From Sphingomicrobium astaxanthinifaciens (lineage in GTDB: Bacteria > Pseudomonadota > Alphaproteobacteria > Sphingomonadales > Sphingomonadaceae), in contig NZ_JAKNYM010000002.1 of the NCBI RefSeq assembly GCF_022865105.1, forward strand, positions 1,149,501 through 1,213,500: 64,000 nucleotides of DNA. The letters are read 5' to 3'. The notes under the pieces are model-generated. The model saw only the letters and a list, made by a program, of their open reading frames with translations, did no database searches and was not told where the DNA came from. The position numbers and the translations under genes were made by a program. Shown here piece after piece: positions 47,984 to 59,444 of this stretch (positions within the stretch are counted from its first letter, which is position 1; each line of letters begins with the position of its first letter).

Positions 47984-48547
47984 ATGAAGATGAATGCGGT
48001 CGATATCCGTCCCGGCAACATCATCGAATATGAAGGCGGCCTGTGGAAGGCGGTCAAGATCCAGCACACGCAGCCCGGCAAGGGTGGCGCCTACATGCAG
48101 GTCGAACTCAAGAACATCGAGGACGGGCGCAAGACCAACGTGCGCTTCCGCTCGGCGGAATCGGTCGAGAAGGTGCGCCTCGACACCAAGGACTATCAGT
48201 ATCTCTTCGCCGACGGCGAGGAGCTGACCTTCATGGACAAGGAGACCTACGAACAGGTCATCGTCCAGAAGGAGCTGCTCGGCGACCAGGCCGCCTTCCT
48301 CCAGGACGGGATGGACGTCATCCTCGAGACCTATGAAGAGCGGCCGATCAGCGTCCAGCTGCCGCAGTTCGTCGAGGCCGAGGTGGTCGAGGCCGACGCG
48401 GTGGTGAAGGGCCAGACCGCGAGCGCTAGCTACAAGCCCGCGGTGCTCGACAATGGCGTGCGCATCATGGTCCCGCCGCACATCACCGCGGGCACCCGCG
48501 TGATCGTCGACACCGGCGATTTCACCTACTCGAAGCGCGCCGACTGA
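47984..48547 (+). CDS. efp: Translation elongation factor P
   Basis: A 187-residue protein with three beta-barrel domains. The first carries the modifiable-lysine loop [17 protein letters not shown]; domain III ends [23 protein letters not shown] rescues ribosomes stalled at polyproline. The ATG at 47984 gives the standard [16 protein letters not shown] start. I see no EpmA, EarP or YmfI modification gene in the window. A short hairpin GGGCATCC/GGATGTCC lies at about 47928-47945. The stop overlaps the next start (TGATG). Confidence 0.96.
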   Translation: MKMNAVDIRPGNIIEYEGGLWKAVKIQHTQPGKGGAYMQVELKNIEDGRKTNVRFRSAESVEKVRLDTKDYQYLFADGEELTFMDKETYEQVIVQKELLGDQAAFLQDGMDVILETYEERPISVQLPQFVEAEVVEADAVVKGQTASASYKPAVLDNGVRIMVPPHITAGTRVIVDTGDFTYSKRAD

Positions 48548-49125
48548 TGATCCGCGCCCTGTCCCTCCTTCTGGCCGCCACCGCGCTCGCCGGGTGCGGC
48601 CAGCAATGGTCGACCCCGCCCGAGGAAGCGGCGACAGTGGACGGCGCGGGCGAGGCCGGGGTCAAGGCGAGCGGCGAGGAGGTCGCGACCTTCGGCAACG
48701 GGGTGAAGACCGTGACGAGCGATGCCGGGGTCGAGGCGACGGTTGCCCGGCTCGAGGCCGCGCTCGAGGCCGGCGGCTTCGGCATCGTCGCCCGGCTCGA
48801 CCATTCGAGCAATGCGGCGAGCGTCGAGCTCGACATGTCCCCCGCGGTGTCGATCTTCTTCGGCAAGCCCGAGGTGGGGACGCACCTGATGCGCGCGGCG
48901 CCCTCGGCCGCGCTCGACCTGCCGCAGCGGATGGCGGTCTACCAGGACGCCGAGGGGCTGACGCAGGTCGCGTACAACAGCCCGCTCTGGCTCGCCTCGC
49001 GGCACGGGATCGAGGGGCAGGAGCAGCGGCTCGAGGCGGTCGCGGGGGCGTTGGAACAACTGGCGATGGCCGCGGCGGGCAAGGGCCCCGGGTCGGCGCA
49101 GAAGGAAGAATCGGATTCATGGTAA
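48547..49125 (+). CDS. DUF302-like lipoprotein
   Basis: A 192-residue lipoprotein (lipobox LAGC, Cys 17). After a short spacer the mature part reads VKTVTSDAGVEATVARLEAALEAGGFGIVARLDH, the N-terminal DUF302 pattern, then SIFFGKPEVGTHLMRAAPSAALDLPQRMAVYQD. DUF302 domains have no settled function. Its position between efp and suhB with overlaps on both sides (TGATG; 7 bp) indicates one transcript. Confidence 0.75.
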   Translation: MIRALSLLLAATALAGCGQQWSTPPEEAATVDGAGEAGVKASGEEVATFGNGVKTVTSDAGVEATVARLEAALEAGGFGIVARLDHSSNAASVELDMSPAVSIFFGKPEVGTHLMRAAPSAALDLPQRMAVYQDAEGLTQVAYNSPLWLASRHGIEGQEQRLEAVAGALEQLAMAAAGKGPGSAQKEESDSW

Positions 49126-49931
49126 GCCACTCGGGCCTCATCACCGTCATGGAACGCGCCGCGCGCAAGGCCGCGCCGCGACTGCGCCGCGATTTCAACG
49201 AAGTCGAGCAGCTCCAGGTCTCCAAGAAGGGCCCCGCCGACTTCGTGTCGATGGCCGACAAGCGCTGCGAGGCGACGATCGTCGACGAACTGCGCCACGC
49301 GCGCCCCGACTGGGGCATGCTGCTCGAGGAAGGCGGCGAGATCGAGGGCAATCCCGACAAGCCGCGCTGGATCGTCGATCCCCTCGACGGCACCTCGAAC
49401 TTCCTCCACGGCATCCCGCATTTCGCGATCACCATCGCGGTCGAGGACAAGAAGCCCAACGGCGATCCCGAGATCACCCATGCGCTGACCTACCAGCCGA
49501 TGACCGACGAGAGCTTCTGGGCCGAGAAGGGGCGCGGCGCGTGGCTGCAGGACCAGCGGCTGCGCGTGTCGGCGCGGCGGCATCTCGACGAGGCGCTGGT
49601 GGGCACCGGCATGCCCCATTTCGGGCGCGGCGACATCGGTCGCTGGACGCGCATCTACGGCGCCATCGGCAGCCAGGTCTCGGCGGTGCGGCGCTTCGGC
49701 GCGGCGAGCCTCGATTTCGCCTGGGTCGCGGCGGGGCGGCTCGACGGCTTCTGGGAAGACGATCTTGACCTGTGGGACGTGGCCGCGGGGCTGCTGCTGG
49801 TCAAGGAAGCGGGGGGCTTCGTGACCGATTATCGCGGGCAGGACCGGATGCTCAAGAAGCGCGAATATCTGGCCGCCAACGGCGACCTGCATTCCAAGCT
49901 CCACAAGCTGCTCGCGGGCGCGCTGCGCTGA
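49119..49931 (+). CDS. suhB: Inositol monophosphatase family protein (SuhB-like)
   Basis: A 270-residue lithium-sensitive phosphatase family member. Metal-binding motifs are LLEEGGEIEG, WIVDPLDGTSNFLHGIP and the C-terminal LDLWDVAAGLLLVKEAGG. SuhB proteins dephosphorylate myo-inositol-1-phosphate and can bind RNA polymerase or Nus factors. It overlaps the DUF302 gene by 7 bp. It is the last gene before the nuo leader. Confidence 0.9.
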   Translation: MVSHSGLITVMERAARKAAPRLRRDFNEVEQLQVSKKGPADFVSMADKRCEATIVDELRHARPDWGMLLEEGGEIEGNPDKPRWIVDPLDGTSNFLHGIPHFAITIAVEDKKPNGDPEITHALTYQPMTDESFWAEKGRGAWLQDQRLRVSARRHLDEALVGTGMPHFGRGDIGRWTRIYGAIGSQVSAVRRFGAASLDFAWVAAGRLDGFWEDDLDLWDVAAGLLLVKEAGGFVTDYRGQDRMLKKREYLAANGDLHSKLHKLLAGALR

Positions 49932-49937
49932 CACCCG

Positions 49938-49956
49938 ATTGCGAACGGTTCGCAAT
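49938..49956 (+). promoter_or_regulatory. Perfect palindrome upstream of nuoA
   Basis: ATTGCGAAC-G-GTTCGCAAT, a perfect 9-bp inverted repeat with one central base, 85-103 bp before nuoA and 6 bp after suhB. No T run follows, so an operator is more likely than a terminator. The binding protein is unknown. Confidence 0.5.
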
Positions 49957-49967
49957 AGCTAACGCGG

Positions 49968-50010
49968 GGCTTTAGGCGGTTGCGAAGCGGTCGCTTCCTG
50001 TCCTAAAGCC
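49968..50010 (+). promoter_or_regulatory. Nested stem-loop in the nuoA leader
   Basis: An outer stem GGCTTTAGG (49968-49976) / CCTAAAGCC (50002-50010) encloses an inner hairpin GAAGCG-GT-CGCTTC (49984-49997). It sits 31 bp before the nuoA start and lacks a T run. It could be a leader RNA structure for nuo or the 3' end of the suhB transcript. Confidence 0.5.
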
Positions 50011-50040
50011 GCGCCGAAACCTCAAGCCGGAGACCGTCCC

Positions 50041-50418
50041 TTGGCCGACGTTGCCGTCGATTATCTGCCGATCCTCCTGTTCCTGTTCGTCGCGGGCGGG
50101 TTGTCGGCGCTGTTCGTGTTCCTGCCGATGGGCGTGTCGCGGCTGACCGGGGCGCACAAACCCGATCCCGCCAAGCTGTCCGAATATGAGTGCGGCTTCC
50201 CCGCCTTCGAGGACAGCCGCGACCAGTTCGACGTGCGTTTCTACCTCGTCGCCATCCTGTTCATCGTCTTCGACCTCGAAGCCGCCTTCCTTTTCCCCTG
50301 GGCCGTCAGCCTGTGGGGCACCGGCTGGGCGAGCTGGATCGCGATGATGATCTTCCTCACCGAACTGACGCTGGGCCTCGTCTACGCCTGGCAGAAGGGA
50401 GCCCTCGAATGGGAGTAA
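50041..50418 (+). CDS. nuoA: NADH-quinone oxidoreductase subunit A
   Basis: A 125-residue membrane subunit with three transmembrane helices. The loop [23 protein letters not shown] is the NuoA signature, with the conserved ECG at the quinone site. The start is TTG at 50041 ([10 protein letters not shown]). It opens the nuo operon and overlaps nuoB by 10 bp. Confidence 0.95.
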   Translation: MADVAVDYLPILLFLFVAGGLSALFVFLPMGVSRLTGAHKPDPAKLSEYECGFPAFEDSRDQFDVRFYLVAILFIVFDLEAAFLFPWAVSLWGTGWASWIAMMIFLTELTLGLVYAWQKGALEWE

Positions 50419-50978
50419 CCTACAGCCCCAAGCCGACCGAACAGGACATCGCGCGTGCCGCGGGCCTCGAAGTGGGCTCGCCCGACATGGCCAAGTTCGA
50501 GGAGATGCGCAAAGAGCTCGATGAAAAGGGCTTCCTCGTCACCTCGACCGAGGACCTGTTCACCTGGGCGCGCACCGGCAGCCTGTGGTGGATGACCTTC
50601 GGGCTCGCCTGCTGCGCGGTCGAGATGATCCACGTCAACATGCCGCGCTACGACCTCGAGCGCTTCGGCGCCGCGCCGCGCGCGAGCCCGCGCCAGAGCG
50701 ACGTGATGATCGTCGCCGGCACGCTGTGCAACAAGATGGCGCCCGCGCTGCGCAAGGTCTACGACCAGATGAGCGAGCCGCGCTACGTCATCTCGATGGG
50801 CAGCTGCGCCAATGGCGGCGGCTATTACCACTATAGCTACAGCGTCGTTCGCGGTTGCGACCGCATCGTGCCGGTCGACGTCTACGTGCCGGGCTGCCCG
50901 CCGACCGCCGAGGCGCTGCTCTACGGCATCCTGCAATTGCAGCGGAAGATCCGCCGCGAGGGGACGATTGAAAGGTGA
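50409..50978 (+). CDS. nuoB: NADH-quinone oxidoreductase subunit B
   Basis: A 189-residue subunit carrying cluster N2, the last iron-sulfur centre before quinone. Cys ligands are in [29 protein letters not shown] and [11 protein letters not shown]. An N-terminal extension of about 45 residues precedes the core. The ATG at 50409 overlaps nuoA. Confidence 0.97.
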   Translation: MGVTYSPKPTEQDIARAAGLEVGSPDMAKFEEMRKELDEKGFLVTSTEDLFTWARTGSLWWMTFGLACCAVEMIHVNMPRYDLERFGAAPRASPRQSDVMIVAGTLCNKMAPALRKVYDQMSEPRYVISMGSCANGGGYYHYSYSVVRGCDRIVPVDVYVPGCPPTAEALLYGILQLQRKIRREGTIER

Positions 50979-50988
50979 TTGGCGAGCG

Positions 50989-51861
50989 ATGAGCCTGGCT
51001 TTTCCCAGATATGCCGAGCGATCGGACTTTCTCGACGCGCTGCGCCGCGACCATGGCGACGGCATCGTCGCGCATCGCACCGAGGTGGGCGAACAGACGC
51101 TGGTGGTGACGCGCGAGGCGCTGGTGCCGGTGATGAGGGCGCTGCGCGATACCCATGGCTACCAGCAGCTGATGGAGATCGCGGGGGTCGATTTTCCCGA
51201 CCGCGCCGAGCGTTTCGAGGTCAACTATTGCCTGCTCTCGGTGACGCACAACCACCGCTTGCGGGTGAAGGTGTCGACCGACGCCGACACCCCGGTGCCG
51301 AGCGTGACCGGGCTGTGGCCCGTGGCGGGCTGGCTCGAGCGCGAGGTGTTCGATCTCTACGGGGTCGATTTCGCGGGCAACCCCGACCTGCGCCGGATCC
51401 TCACCGACTATGGGTTCGAGGGACATCCGCTGCGCAAGGACTTCCCGCAGACGGGCTATGTCGAGATGCGCTATTCGGAAGCCGAGAAGCGCGTCGTCTA
51501 CGAGCCCGTCAAGCTGCCGCAGGATTTCCGCAACTTCGACTTCCTCAGCCCGTGGGAAGGCCCCGAATATCGCTTGCCGGGCGATGAGAAGGCCGAGCCG
51601 CACGAGGCGGGCGGGGCGAGCCCCGCCAAGGCGACCGGCGAGCCGACCCGGGTCAAGGCCAAGGCGGGACCGGGCGATCCCAAGACCACCGAGGGCCCCG
51701 AGGACACGGGCGCGGGCGAGCCGACCAACGAGGAAGTGCGCGAGGACGCGCGCGACCCGGTCGCCGAGAAGGCCGATCATGCGGGCGGCAAGGCGACCGA
51801 CACGCCCTCGCCCGAGACGCGCGAGGACGCCCCCGCCCAGCCGCGCAAGGGAGACAAATGA
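50989..51861 (+). CDS. nuoC: NADH-quinone oxidoreductase subunit C with long acidic tail
   Basis: A 290-residue protein. The usual 30-kDa subunit core, with [32 protein letters not shown] and [24 protein letters not shown], ends at about residue 198. The remaining ~90 residues are low-complexity, rich in Glu, Asp, Ala, Pro, Lys and Gly, and probably disordered. NuoC without tail is usually close to 200 residues. It overlaps nuoD by ATGA. Confidence 0.95.
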   Translation: MSLAFPRYAERSDFLDALRRDHGDGIVAHRTEVGEQTLVVTREALVPVMRALRDTHGYQQLMEIAGVDFPDRAERFEVNYCLLSVTHNHRLRVKVSTDADTPVPSVTGLWPVAGWLEREVFDLYGVDFAGNPDLRRILTDYGFEGHPLRKDFPQTGYVEMRYSEAEKRVVYEPVKLPQDFRNFDFLSPWEGPEYRLPGDEKAEPHEAGGASPAKATGEPTRVKAKAGPGDPKTTEGPEDTGAGEPTNEEVREDARDPVAEKADHAGGKATDTPSPETREDAPAQPRKGDK

Positions 51862-53123
51862 TGGCCAAGGTCGAGATCCAGACCTTCCCCGACGAGCGGG
51901 CGGCCGATTTCGAGGCCGCGCGCACGGGCGCGCTCGATCACAACCCCGGTGACGATGCCGTCTCGAACTACACGATTAACTTCGGCCCGCAGCATCCGGC
52001 GGCGCACGGGGTGCTGCGTCTGATCATGGAACTCGACGGCGAAATCGTCGAGCGCGTCGACCCGCATGTCGGGTTGCTGCATCGCGGCACCGAGAAGCTG
52101 ATCGAATATCGCACCTACGCGCAGGCGCTGCCCTATTTCGACCGGCTCGACTACTGCTCGCCGATGTGCATGGAGCACAGCTATGTGCTCGCGGTGGAAA
52201 AGCTGCTCGGGCTCGAGGTGCCGATCCGCGCGCAATATATCCGCGTGCTGATGGCCGAGCTGACCCGCATTTCCAACCACATGCTCAACCTTGGCAGCCA
52301 CGTCATGGACGTGGGCGCGATGACGCCCAACCTGTGGCTGTTCGAGGTGCGCGAGGACACGCTCCAGTTCTACGAGAAGGTGTCGGGCGCGCGCATGCAC
52401 GCCAATTATTTCCGCGTCGGCGGGGTCCACCAGGACATCCCCGAGAGCGTGCTGGCGGAGATGAGCGACTGGCTCGACAACCGCCTCCAGCTGTTCGAGG
52501 ACGCGATGAGCCTCGTCGTCGACAACCGCATCTTCAAGCAGCGCAACGTCGATATCGGGGTGGTATCGAAAGATGATGCGCTGGCGTGGGGCTTCTCGGG
52601 GCCGATGATCCGCGCGAGCGGCATCCCGTGGGACCTTCGCAAGTCGCAGCCCTACGAGGTCTATGACCGCATGGAATTCGACGTGCCGGTGGGGACCAAG
52701 GGCGACTGCTACGATCGCTTCATGGTCCGCGTCGAGGAAGTCCGCCAGTCGGCGCGCATCATGCGCCAGTGCCTCAAGGACATGCCCGACGGGCCGATCG
52801 GCAGCTTGGACCGCAAGGTCTTCCCGCCCAAGCGCGCGGAGATGAAGCAGTCGATGGAAGCGCTGATCCACCACTTCAAGCTCTACACCGAGGGCTATCA
52901 CGTCCCCGAGGGCGAAGTGTATGTCGCGACCGAAAGCCCCAAGGGCGAGTTCGGCGTCTATCTCGTCGCCGACGGGACCAACAAGCCCTATCGCTGCAAG
53001 ATCCGGCCGACCGCCTTTTCGCACCTGCAGGCGATGGATTTCATGATGAAGGGCCACATGCTCGCCGACACCACCGCGGTGCTCAGCGCGATCGACGTGG
53101 TCTTCGGGGAGTGTGACCGCTAA
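51858..53123 (+). CDS. nuoD: NADH-quinone oxidoreductase subunit D
   Basis: A 421-residue 49-kDa subunit that forms the quinone site with NuoB. Signatures: [46 protein letters not shown] and, at the end, [15 protein letters not shown]. Two adjacent ATGs (51858 and 51861) are possible starts; AGGGAG lies just upstream. Its stop overlaps nuoE (TAATG). Confidence 0.97.
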   Translation: MMAKVEIQTFPDERAADFEAARTGALDHNPGDDAVSNYTINFGPQHPAAHGVLRLIMELDGEIVERVDPHVGLLHRGTEKLIEYRTYAQALPYFDRLDYCSPMCMEHSYVLAVEKLLGLEVPIRAQYIRVLMAELTRISNHMLNLGSHVMDVGAMTPNLWLFEVREDTLQFYEKVSGARMHANYFRVGGVHQDIPESVLAEMSDWLDNRLQLFEDAMSLVVDNRIFKQRNVDIGVVSKDDALAWGFSGPMIRASGIPWDLRKSQPYEVYDRMEFDVPVGTKGDCYDRFMVRVEEVRQSARIMRQCLKDMPDGPIGSLDRKVFPPKRAEMKQSMEALIHHFKLYTEGYHVPEGEVYVATESPKGEFGVYLVADGTNKPYRCKIRPTAFSHLQAMDFMMKGHMLADTTAVLSAIDVVFGECDR

Positions 53124-53788
53124 TGGCGCTTCGTTATTTCGCTCCGGATACGCCCGAACTCCGCGACAAGTGGGGTGGGTTCGCGTGGGACGAGGTGTCC
53201 GCGCCCAAGGCCGAGTTCATCCTCGCCAAATACCCGGAAGGGCGCCAGGCCTCGGCCTGCCTGCCCTTCCTCGACCTTGCCCAGCGGCAGGTCGGGCGGA
53301 TGACCGACACGCAAGGATGGCTGCCGATCCCGGTGATCGAGTTCGTCGCCAGGAGCCTCGACATGCCCGTGGTCAAGGTGATGGAAGTGGCGAGCTTTTA
53401 CACAATGTACAACCTCGTGCCGGTCGGCAAATATCACGTGCAGGTGTGCGGCACGACGCCGTGCATGCTGCGCGGGTCGGACGATGTCATGAAGGCCTGC
53501 AAGGCCAAGGGCATGAAGAAGGGCCACACCACCGAGGACGGGTTGTTTACGCTGACCGAGGTCGAGTGCATGGGCACCTGCGCCAATGCGCCGATGGTCC
53601 AGATCAACGACGACAATTACGAGGACCTCACCGAGGAGAGCATGACCGCGATCCTCGAGGCCCTCGAGCGCGGCGAGCAGCCCAAGGTGGGCAGCCAGGT
53701 CGGGCGCACCTCGAGCGAGCCGATCGAGGGGCCGACCACGCTCAAGAAGATGACCGAGCGCAACTACGACTATCGGGGGCAGTGGTAG
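53123..53788 (+). CDS. nuoE: NADH-quinone oxidoreductase subunit E
   Basis: A 221-residue 24-kDa subunit with a thioredoxin-like [2Fe-2S] domain. The cluster cysteines are in VCGTTPCML and VECMGTCANAP. A C-terminal extension (PIEGPTTLKKMTERNYDYRG) is typical of alphaproteobacterial NuoE. It is followed 4 bp later by a small membrane protein gene. Confidence 0.96.
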   Translation: MALRYFAPDTPELRDKWGGFAWDEVSAPKAEFILAKYPEGRQASACLPFLDLAQRQVGRMTDTQGWLPIPVIEFVARSLDMPVVKVMEVASFYTMYNLVPVGKYHVQVCGTTPCMLRGSDDVMKACKAKGMKKGHTTEDGLFTLTEVECMGTCANAPMVQINDDNYEDLTEESMTAILEALERGEQPKVGSQVGRTSSEPIEGPTTLKKMTERNYDYRGQW

Positions 53789-53792
53789 CGCC

Positions 53793-53941
53793 ATGCTGCA
53801 CACCCTCATCAAGATCGGCGCGGCGCTGCTGGGGCTGCTGCTCGCCTTCTGGATCCTGAAGAATGTCTTCGGGCTGATCATCGGCGTGGCGCTGGCCGGG
53901 CTGCTCTATGTCGGCACGACCAAACTCCTGGAGAAAAAGTG

Positions 53942-53942
<1 letters not shown>
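53793..53942 (+). CDS. 49-residue membrane protein inside the nuo operon
   Basis: An open frame beginning [20 protein letters not shown] and ending TTKLLEKK, 49 residues. Two hydrophobic stretches (about 5-21 and 24-41) suggest two short membrane helices. It starts 4 bp after nuoE and its stop shares bases with the nuoF start (TGATG). The tight packing, coupling and sensible membrane pattern make it a likely real gene. I do not recognise it. It may be an accessory subunit or assembly factor of complex I, which is inference. Confidence 0.6.
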
Positions 53943-55245
<1,303 letters not shown>

Positions 55246-55249
<4 letters not shown>

Positions 55250-55887
55250 AGCGGATCATCGCCACCCTCGCGGTCGCGACGCTGTTCGCCACCGCTCCGT
55301 CCGCGGCGCAGCGGCGCGGCGCCGAGCTGTCGGTCGCCGACCAGCGCGCGGCGGCAGCGGCATGGTCGCAGTGCATCGCCGACGAGTTCGAGCCCGAAGC
55401 GGCGCGGCTGCTGGTGATGGATTTCACCTCCACCAGCTACAAGGTGGGGATGCGGCAGCTGGCCAAGACGCGCGTCTCGCAAGGCTGCTTCGATTCGATC
55501 GACCGCGACTATCGGCGGCTGCGGCTGAGCGGGCTGCCCTTCGCGGGCGGGCTGGCCGAACGGCTGCTCGAGAAGGAAGACGCGCCGCTGCTCGAGCGCC
55601 TAGCGATGGCGGCGATCGGGGCCGAGGCGCCGACCTTCTCGATCACCGACAAGATGGCGATGTGCACGGTGCGCGGGGCGCCCAACCTGGTCGCCGACCT
55701 GTTCGCGACCGAGATCGAGAGCGCGGCCGAACAGGCGGCCTACGAGGCGCTCCTCCCTGTGACCCAGATCTGCTGGACGGGCGATGCGGCGCTGTCGATC
55801 AGCCCGTTCGGGCTGCGTTCGATGCTGGCCACGGCGAGCTACCGGCTGCTCGCCGCGCAAGACAATGAAGGAAGAGACGATGCCTAA
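55246..55887 (+). CDS. Unassigned secreted protein between nuoF and nuoG
   Basis: A 213-residue protein with a signal peptide ([20 protein letters not shown], cut near residue 21). The mature part is helical and has four cysteines (43, 81, 140, 176), which could form two disulfides in the periplasm. I see a WSQC motif and no known domain. It is coupled to nuoF by ATGA and overlaps nuoG by 8 bp, so it is transcribed as part of the nuo operon. It may be unrelated cargo or a periplasmic factor; there is no sequence evidence for a role in complex I. Confidence 0.75.
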
Positions 55888-57895
55888 GGTCCAAGTCGAC
55901 GGCGTCGAGATCGAGGTCCCGCAGGGCGCGACCGTTCTGCAGGCGTGCGAGCTGGCGGGCAAGGAAATCCCGCGTTTCTGCTATCACGAGCGGCTGTCCA
56001 TCGCGGGCAATTGCCGGATGTGCCTCGTCGAGGTGAAGCCGGGGCCGCCCAAGCCGCAGGCGTCGTGCGCGCTGCCCGCCGCCGACGGGCAGGAAATCCG
56101 CACCGACACGCCGATGGTCAAGAAGGCGCGCGAAGGGGTGATGGAGTTCCTCCTCATCAACCACCCGCTCGACTGCCCGATTTGCGACCAGGGGGGCGAA
56201 TGCGACCTCCAGGACCAGGCGATGAGCTATGGTCGCGGCACCTCGCGCTATGACGAGAACAAGCGCGCGGTCGAGGACAAGTATATGGGGCCGATCGTCA
56301 AGACGGCGATGACCCGCTGCATCCAGTGCACCCGCTGCGTGCGCTTTGCCGAGGAAGTCGCGGGCACCCCCGAGATGGGGATGTATTTCCGCGGCGAGGA
56401 CAGCCAGATCACGACCTATCTGGAAAAGGCGCTGACCTCGGAGCTGTCGGGCAATCTCCACGACCTGTGCCCGGTGGGCGCGCTGATGAGCAAGCCCTAC
56501 AGCTACGAAGCGCGTCCGTGGGAGCTGAAGAAGGTCCCGGGGATCGACGTGATGGACGCGGTCGGCTCGAACATCCGTTACGAGGTGCGCGGGCGGCAGG
56601 TGATGCGGGTGCTGCCGCGCATCAACGACGACGTCAACGAGGAGTGGCTGACCGACAAGGGCCGTCACCATGTCGACGCGCTGGTGCGCGGGCGCCTGGA
56701 CCGTCCGTGGATCCGCGAGAACGGCAAGCTGCGCGCCGCCGACTGGGGCGAGGCGCTGCAGCTGTTCGCCGACCAGCTGGGCGAGGCCAAGACCAAGGTC
56801 GCGGCGATCGCCGGCGATCTTCTCGATGCCGAGACGATGTATGCTGCCAAGGCGCTGCTCAAGACGCAGAAGGCCAAGCTCATGGAAGGGCGGCAGACGG
56901 GGATGGACTATGATGTCTCCGACCTCGGCAGCGTGCGCTTCAACACGCCGATCGGCGCGGTGGAGAATGCCGACGCGATTTTCCTCGCGGGCACCAACCT
57001 TCGCTGGGAAGCGCCGCTCATCAACACTCGCGTGCGCAAGGCCGTGCGCCGCGGCGCCAAGGTGTTTGCGCTCGGGCCACAGGTCGACCTCGGCTATCCG
57101 GTCGAGTGGATCGGCGAGGACCTGACGGCGCTCGCGAAGCTGCCCAAGGCGGTCAAGGATGCCTTCAACGCGGCGCAGAAGCCGGTCTTCATCACCGGCC
57201 CCGCGGTGCTCGCCGCGGGCGGGCAGGGCGATGCGCATGCCGCCGCGCATGCGCTCGAGGTGATCAAGGGCGATTGGAACGGCTACAACGTCCTCCACAC
57301 CGCCGCTTCGCGGATGGCGGGGCTGATGCTCGGCTATGCGCACGAGAAAGGCATGGCGGGGATCATCGCCGCCAAGCCCAAGATGGTCCTCCTCCTTGGG
57401 GCCGACGAAGTCAGCGCCGACGCCTTCCCCAAGGCCTTCAAGGTCTATGTCGGCCATCATGGCGACAAGGGGGCGCGGCTTGCCGACCTCGTGCTGCCGG
57501 GCGCGGCGCCGGCGGAAAAGCATGGCACCTATGTCAATGTCGAGGGTCGCGTGCAGCGCTCGGAGAAGGCCTGTTTCGCGCCGGGCGACGCGCGCGAGGA
57601 CTGGTCGATCTTCCGCGCGGTCAGCGACCTGACCGGCAAGACGCTGCCGTTCGACAACCTCGCGCAGCTGCGCGCGGCGATGATCAAGGACACGCCCGCG
57701 CTGGGGCTGGATGACGGCACCATCGTCGAGCTGCCCTTCAACCCGCCGTCGCTCGCGGCGAAGGGCGAGGGGGCGCTGCGCTACCCGATCAGCGACTATT
57801 ACCTCACCAACGCCATCTGCCGTCACAGCCCGACGATGCAGCGCTGCTCGGCCGAGCTGGTGCATGGTGAAAGCTTCGCGGAGGCCGCCGAATGA
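55880..57895 (+). CDS. nuoG: NADH-quinone oxidoreductase subunit G
   Basis: A 671-residue 75-kDa subunit. The N-terminal ferredoxin domain has [19 protein letters not shown], then the His-ligated cluster [18 protein letters not shown] and [18 protein letters not shown]. The rest is a molybdopterin-oxidoreductase-like fold with no molybdenum function. The ATG at 55880 gives [14 protein letters not shown]; the reading upstream lies in the secreted-protein gene. It overlaps nuoH (ATGA). Confidence 0.97.
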   Translation: MPKVQVDGVEIEVPQGATVLQACELAGKEIPRFCYHERLSIAGNCRMCLVEVKPGPPKPQASCALPAADGQEIRTDTPMVKKAREGVMEFLLINHPLDCPICDQGGECDLQDQAMSYGRGTSRYDENKRAVEDKYMGPIVKTAMTRCIQCTRCVRFAEEVAGTPEMGMYFRGEDSQITTYLEKALTSELSGNLHDLCPVGALMSKPYSYEARPWELKKVPGIDVMDAVGSNIRYEVRGRQVMRVLPRINDDVNEEWLTDKGRHHVDALVRGRLDRPWIRENGKLRAADWGEALQLFADQLGEAKTKVAAIAGDLLDAETMYAAKALLKTQKAKLMEGRQTGMDYDVSDLGSVRFNTPIGAVENADAIFLAGTNLRWEAPLINTRVRKAVRRGAKVFALGPQVDLGYPVEWIGEDLTALAKLPKAVKDAFNAAQKPVFITGPAVLAAGGQGDAHAAAHALEVIKGDWNGYNVLHTAASRMAGLMLGYAHEKGMAGIIAAKPKMVLLLGADEVSADAFPKAFKVYVGHHGDKGARLADLVLPGAAPAEKHGTYVNVEGRVQRSEKACFAPGDAREDWSIFRAVSDLTGKTLPFDNLAQLRAAMIKDTPALGLDDGTIVELPFNPPSLAAKGEGALRYPISDYYLTNAICRHSPTMQRCSAELVHGESFAEAAE

Positions 57896-58947
57896 CCGCC
57901 TGGTTCGAAAGTCTGGGCATGAGCCATGGCTGGGCCTGGTTCATCGCCAACATGATCGGCATCCTTGCCATCGCGCTGCCGCTGATGCTGGCGGTGGCGA
58001 TGATCATCTATGCCGAGCGCAAGATCTGGGCGGCGATCGCGCTGCGGCGCGGGCCTAACGTGGTCGGCCCCTTCGGGCTGCTGCAGAGCTTCGCCGACGG
58101 GTTGAAGGTCTTCCTCAAGGAAACGATCATCCCGGCGAGCGCCAACAAGGCGCTGTTCCTGATCGCGCCGATTATCACCTTCACCGTCGCGCTGCTCGTC
58201 TGGGCGGTGGTGCCCTTCGATGTGGGCGTGGTGCTCGCCGACCTCAACATCGGGCTGCTCTACATCCTCGCGATCGGGTCGATCGGGGTCTATGGGGTGA
58301 TCATCGCGGGCTGGGCGTCCAACTCGAAGTATCCTTTCTTCTCGGCGCTGCGCGCGGCCGCGCAGATGGTCAGCTACGAGGTCAGCCTCGGCTTCGTGAT
58401 CATCTGCGTCGTGCTGTGGGCCAACAGCTTCAACATGACCGAGATCGTGCTGGCGCAGAAGGCGCACGTGTTCGGCTTCCTCAACGGCTTCGGGTTCAAC
58501 CCGCTGCTGTTCCCGATGGCGGTGGTGTTCCTCATCTCCTCGATGGCCGAGACGTTCCGCACGCCCTTTGACCTCGTCGAGGCCGAGAGCGAGCTCGTCG
58601 CCGGGCACCAGACCGAATATAGCTCGATGAGCTTCGCGCTCTTCTGGCTCGGCGAATATGCCAACGTGCTGCTGATGTGCGCGTTGAACGCGATCCTCTT
58701 CTGGGGCGGGTTCCTGCCGCCGGTCGAGGTCGAGTTCCTCTACTGGGTGCCGGGGATCGTCTGGCTGTTCGCCAAGATCCTGCTGTTCTTCTTCATCTTC
58801 GGGTGGGTGAAGGCGACGGTGCCGCGCTATCGCTACGACCAGCTGATGCGGTTGGGGTGGAAGATCTTCCTGCCGCTGTCGATCCTCTTCGTCATGCTCG
58901 TTTCGGGCTACCTCATGCTGACGCGTTATTCGGGAGGTGCGCTGTGA
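57892..58947 (+). CDS. nuoH: NADH-quinone oxidoreductase subunit H
   Basis: A 351-residue membrane subunit with about eight helices that forms part of the quinone cavity. Signatures: [43 protein letters not shown] and [13 protein letters not shown]. Its stop overlaps the nuoI GTG start. Confidence 0.97.
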   Translation: MTAWFESLGMSHGWAWFIANMIGILAIALPLMLAVAMIIYAERKIWAAIALRRGPNVVGPFGLLQSFADGLKVFLKETIIPASANKALFLIAPIITFTVALLVWAVVPFDVGVVLADLNIGLLYILAIGSIGVYGVIIAGWASNSKYPFFSALRAAAQMVSYEVSLGFVIICVVLWANSFNMTEIVLAQKAHVFGFLNGFGFNPLLFPMAVVFLISSMAETFRTPFDLVEAESELVAGHQTEYSSMSFALFWLGEYANVLLMCALNAILFWGGFLPPVEVEFLYWVPGIVWLFAKILLFFFIFGWVKATVPRYRYDQLMRLGWKIFLPLSILFVMLVSGYLMLTRYSGGAL

Positions 58948-59426
58948 TTGCCCACGCGCTCAAGTCTTTCACGCTCTGGGAATTTTTGAAGGCGCACGTC
59001 CTGACCTTGAAGTATTTCTTCAAGCCCAAGGCGACCATCAACTATCCCTATGAGAAGACCCCGCAGTCGCCCCGTTTCCGCGGCGAGCATGCGCTGCGGC
59101 GCTATCCCAACGGCGAGGAGCGCTGCATCGCCTGCAAGCTGTGCGAGGCGATCTGCCCGGCGCAGGCGATCACCATCGAGGCCGAGCCGCGCGAGGACGG
59201 GTCGCGCCGCACCACGCGCTACGACATCGACATGGTCAAGTGCATCTATTGCGGGCTGTGCCAGGAGGCCTGTCCGGTCGATGCCATCGTCGAGGGGCCC
59301 AACCTCGAATTCGCGACCGAGACGCGCGAGGAACTCTATTACGACAAGGCCAAGCTTCTCGAGAACGGCGACAAGTGGGAACAGGCGATTGCCGCCAATC
59401 TTGCCGCCGACGCCGCCTATCGCTAA
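58944..59426 (+). CDS. nuoI: NADH-quinone oxidoreductase subunit I
   Basis: A 160-residue 23-kDa subunit with two [4Fe-4S] clusters: [13 protein letters not shown] and [13 protein letters not shown]. The start is GTG 58944 (GTGA overlap with nuoH) behind GGGAGG. Confidence 0.97.
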   Translation: MIAHALKSFTLWEFLKAHVLTLKYFFKPKATINYPYEKTPQSPRFRGEHALRRYPNGEERCIACKLCEAICPAQAITIEAEPREDGSRRTTRYDIDMVKCIYCGLCQEACPVDAIVEGPNLEFATETREELYYDKAKLLENGDKWEQAIAANLAADAAYR

Positions 59427-59444
59427 CGCCCGCGAGCAGAACCC

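Noticed and set aside
55799-57865. A 688-residue minus-strand open frame opposite nuoG
   Set aside because: Shadow of nuoG caused by codon bias; composition is His/Arg/Val/Asp-rich and it has no sensible context.
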